Source: Phycisphaera sp. (GTDB lineage Bacteria; Planctomycetota; Phycisphaerae; Phycisphaerales; UBA1924). From it: a stretch of 64,000 bases of DNA. This document shows, piece after piece, positions 37,228 to 45,339 of the stretch. The position numbers and the translations under genes are program-made. The DNA is taken from NCBI GenBank assembly GCA_020639255.1, contig JACKGZ010000003.1, positions 62,001-126,000 of the forward strand, given 5' to 3'. A model generated the notes under the pieces. It did not search any database, had not been told where the DNA came from, and saw only the letters and a program-made list of their open reading frames with translations. Position 1 is the first letter of the stretch. Each line of letters begins with the position of its first letter.

Positions 37228-37498
37228 CAGATCCCTTTGACGATTGCCAAAATCCCCTCCCGGACCGAAACCGGGAGTGTTGCCCAGGCTTCAATCAGGG
37301 AGCGAAGTTCTGGGTCTAGGCCCACGCCCTTTAGATGGGGCTCCTTCGGCATAATCATGGAATCGCTGGCACTATCGCTGCGGTCGCGATTCGTGTGCTC
37401 GTAAGTGCCTGTTAGATCAGGATCTTGCAACTGGGGCTGGCAGCCTTCCAAGCTGAATGTTGACGGTTCGAGTCCGTTCGCCCGCTTTCTTCTTTGCA
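37224..37498 (-). pseudogene. int: Displaced 3' part of the integrase gene
   Basis: The frame on the minus strand encodes QRRKRANGLEPSTFSLEG within the right att repeat, then continues with 72 residues beginning CQPQLQDPDLTGTYE and ending LIEAWATLPVSVREGILAIV-KGIC. It is in the same frame as the integrase at 14617-16047, which stops at the same codon position in the left repeat. It is therefore not an independent gene and not decayed: it is the segment that would be rejoined to int in the excised circle. A TTG at the far end could serve as start, but nothing suggests it does. Confidence 0.85.
37441..37497 (+). repeat. Right attachment repeat (attR core), 57 bp
   Basis: Perfect copy of 14618-14674. 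It contains the 3' 46 bases of tRNA-Gly(TCC) and 11 downstream bases but no 5' half, so it is not a functional tRNA. It is probably the original chromosomal 3' end pushed aside by integration. Confidence 0.95.
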
Positions 37499-37601
37499 AG
37501 ACTCCATCCTCGCGAATTGGGATGATCTGAGGCCTTGATCTCAGCGAGGAGTTCGCTGCATTGTTCTACATTGTCCAGTTCGCCGCGATGAAGGCTGGTG
37601 T

Positions 37602-38036
37602 CTAGAGCCGTTGTGGGTACGGTGCTAGCTTTATCGATTCATCCCGGGGCAAGCAACGCGTGGCTGAGGTTTCGTAGGGTGACGGGCGCATGGATTCGTA
37701 GCGGTCTTCGATGATTGCGAGCAGTTGTCGGTAGATCTCGACGGCACGGTCGGGTTGTCCAGCATCAATGAGCACGAGTCCGAGATTGTTGGACGTGACG
37801 AGTACAAACATATTCTCAGGGCCGAACCGTGAGCGGAAATGGTCGATCGAGGCGGTGTAAGCCTCGATCGCCTCGGCATGCCTGCCGAGCCCTGCGAATG
37901 CCGCAGCGCGGTAGGACAATACTCTTGAGTAGGCGTCGCATTCTTTCCCGAGTGAATTCTCGATCTCGCTTAGTATCCGAGTTGTGAGCGAGTCTGCCTC
38001 CTCTGTTCTATTCATACGGATGAGAGTCATAGCCAC
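37602..38036 (-). pseudogene. Remnant of a tetratricopeptide-repeat protein
   Basis: A 144-codon frame with TPR-type helices: LSYRAAAFAGLGRHAEAIEA and TSNNLGLVLIDAGQPDRAVE. It begins abruptly at a GTG with stops just upstream in frame, and has no visible kinase or signal region before it. Large planctomycete Ser/Thr kinases often end in such repeats, so it may be the 3' remainder of one. The 5' edge overlaps a dockerin-gene remnant on the other strand, which indicates rearranged DNA next to the element. Confidence 0.5.
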
Positions 38037-38436
38037 GCCTTCGGAGGGCGCTCAGGTTGAGGATTTCTTTCCTACGCTGGATGAGGCGACACTGGTCGGG
38101 GCGCTGACCACAACCTTTGACTCACCTGAGTCCTTTGATGCGCTTTTCACTGCGGCTAACCATCCGGATCCCAACGGTGATATTGGGCTCTTGGACGTCA
38201 ACGCGGGAATCGAGAGCCCGGCCCGACCTGCTCAACAGCTCACGCTCGTGGCGTTCAAGGACAGTCCGAATGGTGATCAGTGAAGGGCAATAGGGTACCT
38301 GACGACGTCAGTGACGAGGATACCTGACAGGCTCTGCGCGGATCAGAACGGGGATGGTATTGTTTCACGAGCCGATTTCTCTGTTTGGGTTGCGCACTTC
38401 AATATGGGGGAGCACGGTCCGAAGTGTGTGAACTAG
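38022..38436 (+). pseudogene. Remnant of a secreted GC-type dockerin protein with an internal stop
   Basis: The frame from ATG 38022 reads VEDFFPTLDEATLVGAL and so on to a TGA at 38281-38283. The same frame then continues and encodes LCADQNGDGIVSRADFSVWV and AHFNMGEHGPKCVN before TAG 38434-38436. The second part is one copy of the dockerin-like module seen intact elsewhere in the window. No signal peptide is present. One nonsense codon and a lost 5' end explain the arrangement. Confidence 0.7.
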
Positions 38437-38439
38437 CTC

Positions 38440-38781
38440 ATGTCGGAGTTTGGTGCGAGCGATCATGCATTCGATCCGAGCGGCACGTCCCATGGATGTG
38501 CCGTTTGGTATATCAAGATGGAGTCTGTGTATATTCGGCACAATGGGCCATCGAAAGATCGTCAATTGGTTGCCCAACTACGCATACCTAGCATAATACA
38601 AACCGATTTCGAAGAATCAGCTGAGGTTCTCAAGCTGTACGCGCACGGCGAAGTTAGGCAAGGAAGTGCATTGGTGCGATTTGATACAACGTCCAAGAAC
38701 GAACAGACGTGTCCCAATCGGCCACCTATCACGGGGCGTGCGGTCCGTTCTCGGTACAATCGTGACTCAGTTGCAAGGTAA
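38440..38781 (+). CDS. Doubtful hypothetical ORF
   Basis: A 113-codon frame that follows the dockerin remnant. It has no recognisable domain or signal peptide, and no good ribosome-binding site. It may be chance or decayed coding sequence. Listed so that the stretch is not left blank. Confidence 0.2.
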   Translation: MSEFGASDHAFDPSGTSHGCAVWYIKMESVYIRHNGPSKDRQLVAQLRIPSIIQTDFEESAEVLKLYAHGEVRQGSALVRFDTTSKNEQTCPNRPPITGRAVRSRYNRDSVAR

Positions 38782-38796
38782 ACACGGGACGAGTCG

Positions 38797-39351
38797 TTGC
38801 ACGATCCTCAGACACATCCTGATCAATCTCAAACGCGAGCGAGTGGGGAGGAAATCGATCGCCTCTTTCATGACTTGAACGATGAATTGCGCGGTTTGGC
38901 GGGTGCGATATTCTCCGATCAGCACGCATCGCACACCCTGCAGCCAACCGTGCTGATCAATGAAGCTTGGTTGAAGTTGTCTGGGAAACCGAATGTTGTC
39001 AACGATAAGCAGCACTTTCTTGCACTCGCAGCGAAAGTCATGAGACAGATCCTGGCAGACCATGCGAGAGGGAAGTCTGCAATCAAGCGTGGTGGTCAGA
39101 GGGCCACGCTGACTTTGCATGAGGGAAGTGTGGCGTCTGACTTCCCGGTGCTCGACGTTGTTGCATTTCATGATGCACTCGAACGACTGTCATCGCTCAA
39201 TCAGCGCCACGCGGAAGTCGTCGAATACCGGATACTCGGGACGCTCCGAATCTCTGAGATCGCTGACTTGCTCGGTGTCAGTGAGAACACGGTACACCGT
39301 GATTGGCAAGCTGCCAGGCTTTGGCTGAGACGCGAACTCGCGGTCAAATGA
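38797..39351 (+). CDS. ECF-type RNA polymerase sigma factor (planctomycete type)
   Basis: A 184-residue sigma factor starting at TTG 38797. Region 2 includes LQPTVLINEAWLKLS and HFLALAAKVMRQILADHARG; region 4 has the helix-turn-helix ISEIADLLGVSENTVHRDWQAARLWL. The pattern LQPTxLVNEAxLRL...MRxILxDHAR is typical of the sigma-70 ECF-like group common in planctomycetes. Its TGA overlaps the ATG of the downstream kinase gene, so the two are translated together. This suggests the kinase controls the sigma factor by phosphorylation, as proposed for similar pairs; here it is inference. No anti-sigma gene is seen. Confidence 0.9.
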   Translation: MHDPQTHPDQSQTRASGEEIDRLFHDLNDELRGLAGAIFSDQHASHTLQPTVLINEAWLKLSGKPNVVNDKQHFLALAAKVMRQILADHARGKSAIKRGGQRATLTLHEGSVASDFPVLDVVAFHDALERLSSLNQRHAEVVEYRILGTLRISEIADLLGVSENTVHRDWQAARLWLRRELAVK

Positions 39352-42300
39352 ATGCACGCGAGCTCTATATTCGCGCGGCAGAGGTAGTCGGGACGATCCT
39401 TGAATGTTCCCCCGAAGACGCAGATGAGCGAGCAAGGCAGCTCTGTGGCAACGATGAGGCGTTGCTGCGAGAGGTCCGCGAACTTCTCAGTATGAACACT
39501 GTCTCCGCCTCCGGCGACCCACTCGGCGATGACGTGATTGAGGCCCAGCGTCGTTGGAATGATGATGTCATTGACGCCGCTCGTAAGCAGAAGAGTGAAT
39601 TTCGCCAAGCCGCACGCGCAGGCCAATTTACTGAGGCCGCGATCGGACCGTATCGTGTACTCAGAGAGATCGGCCGAGGCGGGATGGGGATAGTCTACGA
39701 ATGCGAGCAGGCGTCGCCGCGTCGACGCGTGGCCGTCAAAGTCGTTGACTCGCTACGGAACATTTCAGTGCTTGAGGCAAGGCTCAAGGCCGAGGCCCAG
39801 ATACAGGGCCGGCTTCAGCACCCGGGCATCGCGCAGATCTACGACGCGGGCATCGCCCAGATCGGTACGACCTCTCGGCCGTACATCGTGATGGAATTGA
39901 TCGAAGGCACGCCTATGCAGGCATATGCCGGCGATCCAAAGCGGTCGGCACGCGACCAACTGGAACTCATCGCACATATCGCTGACGCGATGGCAAACGC
40001 ACATAGCCGAGGCGTCATCCACCGAGATCTCAAGCCCGACAATGTTTTGGTTTTGCCCGAAGGGCAGCCCAAGATTCTTGACTTCGGTATTGCCCGGCTT
40101 GTGGATGATGTCACCATCGCGATGACCACGATGACCCAGGACGGCCAGATTCTGGGCACGCTCGCGTACATGGCGCCGGAGCAGCTCTCTGGCAAGTCTG
40201 CAAACGTCGGCCCGGCAGCCGATGTCTATGCCCTGGGTGCGATGGCCTACGAGCTGATCGCGGGACACCCGCCGATACAGCTCACTGACATGTCCCTCTC
40301 TGCGGCTTTTCGGGCGATCGAAATTGAAGAGCCTATCGGAATCAGACGACTGAATAAATCTATCGACGCCGATATTGAGACAATCATTGGCAAGTGTCTT
40401 TGCCGTGAGCCCGAGCGGCGATACGCAAATGCGGGCGAACTCGCCGATGACATACGTCGCTACCTCTGCAATCGCCCGATCTTGGCTCGCGCACCGACTC
40501 GGCGATACCGAGCGGGCAAGTTTGTGCGCCGAAACAAGCTGCTCGTCGCGGGCGTCTCGGCAACGACGCTCTCGCTTGCCGCGGGGCTGATCGGCATGAG
40601 TTTCTTTGCGTCCGGGCAGCATCGCGCGAGGCTGATCGCTCAAAGCGAAGAGATCCGCGCGAGACAAAAGGAACTTGACGCGATCCGCGGCGTGCTCGCA
40701 GGTGCCGCGGTGCTCGGGAAGACGGGCTCGCCGTGGGAGGCTGCCAAGCAACTCTATGGGATCGACCCTGAGAGCAGGGGCTGGGAATGGAGGCACACGG
40801 CTCTCACACTTCCGTGGTTGATTGAAATACCCAACGCCCGAAAGCTCCTCCACAACGATGCAGACGACACACCAAGTCAATTCGGGCAGAGTCTTGTCAA
40901 TGACAGACAGCTCTTCAGATACTCGCCTGAGACCGGAACCGGCGAACTCCTGGATATCTTCAACGGTGAGCTCACGCCTCTCGATCTTGGCGAGATGCGC
41001 ATCGAGCGCGAGCTCATTTCAGAAGTAGAAGTGAGCGATCGTATTGGTCTTGTTCTTCAAGATGGATCGTGCGGCTATTTCAATGTCGAAACCGGTGAGT
41101 TCGAGGCAATCCAGATTCGCTTCAACGAACCGGTGCGCCGTGTGTATGTCAGCAAGGACTCGCGAACGGTTGTCGACTGGGATAGCCGCGATGTCAATGT
41201 GTATCACGATGGCATCCGCATATTCTCGAAGGAGACATACACGCCAGTCGGGCAGCCTTATTGGAGCAAGCCGGTCTTTGATCCCAACGGGGAGTGGATC
41301 TGCATGCTCCCCAACACTGCGATTGACAGCCCAATCTGCTTCGATAGAGAGACTGGGGAGATCATCTCACGTGGTCCTGCGATGATCGGCCTCCTCAACG
41401 CGGCGGTCTCGAAGGATGGCAAGCTGCTCTATGTCACCTCGGACGATGCGGGGATACGCGTTTTCTCCATGCCCGAATTCCAACCGGTCACCAACATCCT
41501 GCCGGAATATGCCTTTACGCGACTGGTTCTGGTCTCGCCTGATGGCAATCTGCTCCTGTACAACGCATACGAACAGAAGGAGCTTGTGCTTTACGATCTT
41601 GCAGCCGATCAGGTGATCCACCGATTCCCGATCGGGGCGCCGAGTTTCCACGGACCGCCGACGTTCTCGCCCAGTGGCCTGCTCATTGCAGCGCATTCAC
41701 CGGATAACGTGTATACGTGGATCATCGATCGAGATCATCTTGAGCCCTCGGTCGTCACCCACCTTGAGGGGCAAGGGTCGTGGATCTATCAGCTGGCGGT
41801 CTCACCCGATGGGACACTGCTCGCGAGCGCGGCGCCGCAGGGCGATATCGTTCTGTGGGATCTGCTCCGTGACACCGAGGTCGCACGGATCAGTCGCCCG
41901 ACGGTCTCTAATTCGGGAAATACCGCTTTCTACATGAACGCGCCGCTTTTCTTTATGGATAACGGCAACACGCTCGTATTCGCCGAGAAAGACAGTGCTA
42001 GCAACAGAGGTGGGCTGAGCGTGCTTAGTCTGCACACTGGCGAGCGTTCCTGGTCCGAAGCTTCAACGCGCGAGGAGCTGTTCGATCTTGCGGCCCGGAT
42101 GCGGGGTTCCGAGCCTGGCAATCTCTTTCATCATGCGGCGGTCCTGCCGGGCAATCGGATCGTCCAGTCAGAGGCCTCGACCTCGTACAACTTTAGACTA
42201 CTCACGCGCAGAATCGGCGAGCCTGCGTCGGAAGCAGATGTCATAATCGATTCCTACGCCGAGATATGGACGGGTGTCGCACTGCACCCTGATGCAAACG

Positions 42301-42782
42301 TATACGCCGTCGGTGAGTATCTGATGATCCGGATTCGCGACGCCCGTACGGACGAGGTACTGTTTGAGATTGACGAGGCTTCATCGGGCGGGACGTACAA
42401 TCTCGCTTACTCTCCGGACGGTTCGCGTCTGGCAATCGGAACCAAGGACGGCCGGGTGCTGCTCTTCGAGACCGAGTTTTACAAGAAGGTCGCCGAGTAC
42501 GAGGTTGAGGGGATGCCCGAAGGCGCGACTCGAAACTACGTCTACAACCTGGCGTGGACCCCCGATGGGAAGCGGCTCATCACCTGTGCGCAGAACTCGA
42601 TACGGATTCTCGAATCGGAGCACCCTCGGATGCGTGAGAATCGCAAGAGGGAGTGGGAACGAGATCTGGAAGGAGCTCGAACTGGCATCGGCACCGACTC
42701 CGCGGAACGGATGCTCGATATCGAGCGTTGGGCATCACCGGCAATAGCGCATGGAAAAGCCGCCTCACCCGAAATCGAGTGA
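39348..42782 (+). CDS. Membrane Ser/Thr protein kinase with C-terminal beta-propeller
   Basis: A 1144-residue protein. ATG 39348 overlaps the sigma-factor stop and is preferred to 39303. A helical N-terminal 95 residues precede the kinase domain: glycine loop IGRGGMGIVYE, Lys in VAVKVVD, catalytic HRDLKPDNVLV (about 223-233), DFGIARL and the APE-like YMAPEQL. One transmembrane helix lies at about 396-420. The outer 700 residues show WD40-like blades, for example LAVSPDGTLLASAAPQGDIVLWD and LAYSPDGSRLAIGTKDGRVLL. The layout is a transmembrane sensor kinase with an extracytoplasmic propeller. The partner is probably the upstream sigma factor. Confidence 0.92.
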   Translation: MNARELYIRAAEVVGTILECSPEDADERARQLCGNDEALLREVRELLSMNTVSASGDPLGDDVIEAQRRWNDDVIDAARKQKSEFRQAARAGQFTEAAIGPYRVLREIGRGGMGIVYECEQASPRRRVAVKVVDSLRNISVLEARLKAEAQIQGRLQHPGIAQIYDAGIAQIGTTSRPYIVMELIEGTPMQAYAGDPKRSARDQLELIAHIADAMANAHSRGVIHRDLKPDNVLVLPEGQPKILDFGIARLVDDVTIAMTTMTQDGQILGTLAYMAPEQLSGKSANVGPAADVYALGAMAYELIAGHPPIQLTDMSLSAAFRAIEIEEPIGIRRLNKSIDADIETIIGKCLCREPERRYANAGELADDIRRYLCNRPILARAPTRRYRAGKFVRRNKLLVAGVSATTLSLAAGLIGMSFFASGQHRARLIAQSEEIRARQKELDAIRGVLAGAAVLGKTGSPWEAAKQLYGIDPESRGWEWRHTALTLPWLIEIPNARKLLHNDADDTPSQFGQSLVNDRQLFRYSPETGTGELLDIFNGELTPLDLGEMRIERELISEVEVSDRIGLVLQDGSCGYFNVETGEFEAIQIRFNEPVRRVYVSKDSRTVVDWDSRDVNVYHDGIRIFSKETYTPVGQPYWSKPVFDPNGEWICMLPNTAIDSPICFDRETGEIISRGPAMIGLLNAAVSKDGKLLYVTSDDAGIRVFSMPEFQPVTNILPEYAFTRLVLVSPDGNLLLYNAYEQKELVLYDLAADQVIHRFPIGAPSFHGPPTFSPSGLLIAAHSPDNVYTWIIDRDHLEPSVVTHLEGQGSWIYQLAVSPDGTLLASAAPQGDIVLWDLLRDTEVARISRPTVSNSGNTAFYMNAPLFFMDNGNTLVFAEKDSASNRGGLSVLSLHTGERSWSEASTREELFDLAARMRGSEPGNLFHHAAVLPGNRIVQSEASTSYNFRLLTRRIGEPASEADVIIDSYAEIWTGVALHPDANVYAVGEYLMIRIRDARTDEVLFEIDEASSGGTYNLAYSPDGSRLAIGTKDGRVLLFETEFYKKVAEYEVEGMPEGATRNYVYNLAWTPDGKRLITCAQNSIRILESEHPRMRENRKREWERDLEGARTGIGTDSAERMLDIERWASPAIAHGKAASPEIE

Positions 42783-42789
42783 GGCGGCT
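42751..42789 (-). terminator. Intrinsic terminator for the S74-domain gene
   Basis: Perfect 11-bp stem (42758-42768 with 42779-42789) and a 10-base loop. Read on the minus strand it is followed by TTTT. The hairpin overlaps the last codons of the kinase gene on the other strand. Confidence 0.7.
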
Positions 42790-42847
42790 GCTGTGGCAAA
42801 TGGCAGTGAAGAGGTATTTTCAAGCCATTCGATTGGTCCCTCGTGAC

Positions 42848-44356
42848 TCAGGCCTTGGCCGTTCGGCGACGAATCACGGCTAGGCCGCCAATCAGGCCGC
42901 CGCCGATCAGCACGGGCCAGACCATCGAAGCGCCGGCCATCGAACGCTGGTTCTGGAGCGATTCGATCTGCGCCTGGAGGTCGGCGATCTGGCTTTGCAT
43001 CGTGTCGATCTGGGCCTGCTGCTCCTGGATGCCGCCGACGAGGACGGGCGCCATGCTGGCGTAGTCGACACCGAGGAAGCCATCGGGCGTCTCGCCGATG
43101 AGCTCGGGGAGCACTTTCTGGACTTCCTGGGCGACGAAGCCGATCTGAGTACCCCGCTTGGCGAGCGTCTCGTCCTTCCAGGTGAACGTCACGTCGCGTA
43201 GCGCCATGATTTTCTCGAGGGGTGATTCGAGGTCCACGATGTCTTCCTTGAGCCGCTCGTCGCTGGCGCAGATGATGCCGCACTGCGTGGCGACATCGCC
43301 GTTGTTGTTGACCGAGAAGCGGTAAATGCCGTTGGGGTCTTCGACGACGAGTGCAAAGGTATCGCTTGCCTGACCAACGATATCGACCGTCGCACTGATT
43401 GGAGCGAATACAAGGTTGCCGAGTCGCGAGCGTCCGCTGGCGACGATGCCTCCATCAACTTGGAGACCTCCGCCATCCTTCATTACCACTCGACTCGCAA
43501 CGCCTGACTCGACGAATTGCAGTCCACCAGCGCCGAAGTCGAGGTGCCAGTCGCTGCCGCCGGCGTTGGATCTGAGCCCGATCGTGTTGCCGGAGGAGTC
43601 TGACTCGATGGCCAGCGGCAAGTTCGGGTTCGTGTTGCCGATGCCGACACTGCCAGCAAACAGAGCTCCGCCCGCTACATCGAGCCGCGCCTGCGGGATC
43701 GAGACACCGACGCCGAAGTTGCCGTTGGCCAGCAGCGCTAGCCGTCGCGCAGCACTGCTGTTGTCGAACACGTGCCAGCCGGCCCCGCCGTTCGCGGCAC
43801 CGGGGAACGTGTCGACGCCTGTGAAGAACTCGCGTCCCCCGACGCGGCTGCGGATGCCTGAGAAGAACCCGCCGGTCGACTCGGTCAGGATCCGGGCGTT
43901 GATGCCGGCGATATGAAGGATGTCTTCGTGGCTGGTCGTTCCGACGCTGAGGCGTCCGGAAGAATCGACGTTCAGGCCGCGGGTGTTGGTGGCAAAGGGG
44001 GCCGAGGTGATCTTCTGGCGGCCGAGGGTCTCGAACGTGCCCGGGCCGGTGCTGACGGCGATCTCGAGCCAGGCAGAGGCGGGATCGATCGTGCTCAGCG
44101 TGCCGAAATTCAGCTCGGCGGAGAACACGCCGTCGGCGACGTCGACGTTCTGGGTGGTTTCGCCGAAGAGCGTGCCGCCGGTCTGGGCGTCGTAGACCCT
44201 GAAGCGAATGCTCTCAAGACCCGTCACCGGGCTGCCGCTCTCTTCGAGAACGCCCTGGTAGGTGAAGGCGGTCTGGGCGGAGGCGGTGGTGGTCATGGAA
44301 GCCGCGGCAAGACCGGCGGCGACGAGCAGGCAGCGTGCTGATTTCGTGAACTGCAT
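42848..44356 (-). CDS. Exported protein with C-terminal S74 (intramolecular chaperone) domain
   Basis: A 502-residue protein with a signal peptide (SARCLLVAAGLAAASMTTTASAQ). The N-terminal 120 residues begin FTYQGVLEESGSPVTG, a beta-rich domain frequent in bacterial surface proteins with S74 tails. The middle is low-complexity, repeat-like beta sequence. Near the C-terminus CASDERLKEDIVDLESPLEK and IGFVAQEVQKVLPELI mark the S74 endosialidase-type chaperone domain, which helps trimer folding and normally cuts itself off at the Ser of SDxRLK. A short coiled coil (QIDTMQSQIADLQAQIESL) and a hydrophobic segment with basic end (RRRTAKA) follow. It is cellular, not phage: no phage genes surround it. 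Confidence 0.85.
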   Translation of the reverse strand: MQFTKSARCLLVAAGLAAASMTTTASAQTAFTYQGVLEESGSPVTGLESIRFRVYDAQTGGTLFGETTQNVDVADGVFSAELNFGTLSTIDPASAWLEIAVSTGPGTFETLGRQKITSAPFATNTRGLNVDSSGRLSVGTTSHEDILHIAGINARILTESTGGFFSGIRSRVGGREFFTGVDTFPGAANGGAGWHVFDNSSAARRLALLANGNFGVGVSIPQARLDVAGGALFAGSVGIGNTNPNLPLAIESDSSGNTIGLRSNAGGSDWHLDFGAGGLQFVESGVASRVVMKDGGGLQVDGGIVASGRSRLGNLVFAPISATVDIVGQASDTFALVVEDPNGIYRFSVNNNGDVATQCGIICASDERLKEDIVDLESPLEKIMALRDVTFTWKDETLAKRGTQIGFVAQEVQKVLPELIGETPDGFLGVDYASMAPVLVGGIQEQQAQIDTMQSQIADLQAQIESLQNQRSMAGASMVWPVLIGGGLIGGLAVIRRRTAKA

Positions 44357-44622
44357 TGGACATTCCTTTCAGGTGTGACGGTCGTCGCCGCGGATTGCGG
44401 CTCCTCGCCCGAGCGACGAGCGATGCCGTCCTCACAACGAGAACCACACCCACCGACCACCATGGCCTGAAAGAAAAATGTCGAATTCCTCGATTCGCCG
44501 ACTCACTCGGTCTGCAGCTCAAAAATATTTCTCGTTCATGAGAGTCCAGACCCGGCACTTTCGTTAGGTCATCGACAGAGCCATCAAATCCACCAGCCTG
44601 GCGATCCAGAGGAGTTCACACC

Positions 44623-45033
44623 ATGAAGCACGCACTGACCACCGTTCTCGCTCTGGGAGCCGGCACGGCAACAGCCCAACCCTTCACCATTGAAAGCTCA
44701 ACCATCGATGCGGGCGGCGGCACACTCTCATCGAGCACGTACACCCTCTCGGGCACAATCGGCCAGCCGGATGCCGGGGTGACACTCCAATCGGCGAATT
44801 TCACACTCCGTGGCGGCTTCTGGACGAGTGGTGACACGCCGACGCGGCTGTGCGCCGACCAGAACGGTGACGGCATCGTCTCTCCGGCCGACTTCTCGGC
44901 CTGGGTCGCCAACTACAACATCCAGGATCCGCGAGCTGACACGAACCAGGATGGGTTCATCACGCCCGCAGACTTCAGCGCCTGGGTTGCCGCGTTCAAC
45001 CAGGGTGTCAACGGCCCCGTCTGCCCGAACTGA
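44623..45033 (+). CDS. Small secreted protein with GC-type dockerin-like pair
   Basis: A 136-residue protein with a signal peptide (MKHALTTVLALGAGTATAQ) and AGAGGAG before the ATG. A 55-residue beta segment contains SGTIGQPDAGVTLQSANFTL and GGFW, a motif seen in many bacterial secreted proteins before a C-terminal sorting part. The dockerin-like pair follows: CADQNGDGIVSPADFSAWV and DTNQDGFITPADFSAWV, ending GPVCPN. Each loop has the calcium pattern D-x-N-x-DG. It looks like a minimal dockerin carrier with no enzyme domain. Confidence 0.8.
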   Translation: MKHALTTVLALGAGTATAQPFTIESSTIDAGGGTLSSSTYTLSGTIGQPDAGVTLQSANFTLRGGFWTSGDTPTRLCADQNGDGIVSPADFSAWVANYNIQDPRADTNQDGFITPADFSAWVAAFNQGVNGPVCPN

Positions 45034-45339
45034 TTCCCATCCCAATTCGCAGGCAGTGTCACAGAGCCGGAGCAGTTCGGGCTATCAACACCGGTCTACC
45101 AGCCGGTCGGCTGCGTATGCGATCGCACGATTTTCGGACGCGAATTGACCCTTCGGGAGTAGAGGCTCTCGCCTGGGACCGGGTCAGGGAAGCTGTATCT
45201 TGCGCAGCTTCACAGGCCCGTACAAATCGCAATGATACCGATTCCACGCGTCTCGTGCTGGCTGTATACTCCAAGTGGAAGAGACACGGCTTTCCCGGTG
45301 TGATCCGGGGGGCAACACCATGGGATTTGGAGAGACATC
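45034..45339. other. Intergenic region before the PEP-CTERM gene
   Basis: 306 bp without a convincing gene. A -10-like TATACT lies at 45265-45270. No strong hairpin terminator for the dockerin gene was found. Confidence 0.5.
45263..45270 (+). promoter_or_regulatory. Possible -10 element upstream of the PEP-CTERM gene
   Basis: TGTATACT, 69 bp before the start codon. A matching -35 is not evident. The same GTATAC core recurs upstream of several nearby genes. Confidence 0.3.

Larger units (their letters stand above)
14618..37440. mobile_element. 22.8-kb integrated element in tRNA-Gly carrying restriction-modification and copper-export genes
   Basis: Bounded by a perfect 57-bp direct repeat at 14618-14674 and 37441-37497, so one unit is 22,823 bp. 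It begins at the tRNA end with a tyrosine integrase, then a TOPRIM/AAA replication-type protein and an excisionase-like HTH protein, all on the minus strand. Cargo: an unknown gene, hsdR-hsdS-hsdM, and a six-gene copper/silver export cluster on the plus strand. No relaxase, type IV secretion, capsid or terminase genes are visible, so it is a genomic island or a mobilised element that relies on other machinery, not a complete conjugative element or phage. Confidence 0.92.

Noticed and set aside
37441..37497. Second tRNA-Gly
   Set aside because: Only the 3' part is present; no 5' acceptor or D-arm lies upstream.
14618..37497. Prophage
   Set aside because: An integrase and an excisionase-like gene are present, but no capsid, portal, terminase or lysis genes are seen.
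37224..37499. Independent 91-residue gene
   Set aside because: Its first 18 residues are the att repeat and it is in frame with the integrase; it is better explained as the displaced integrase end.
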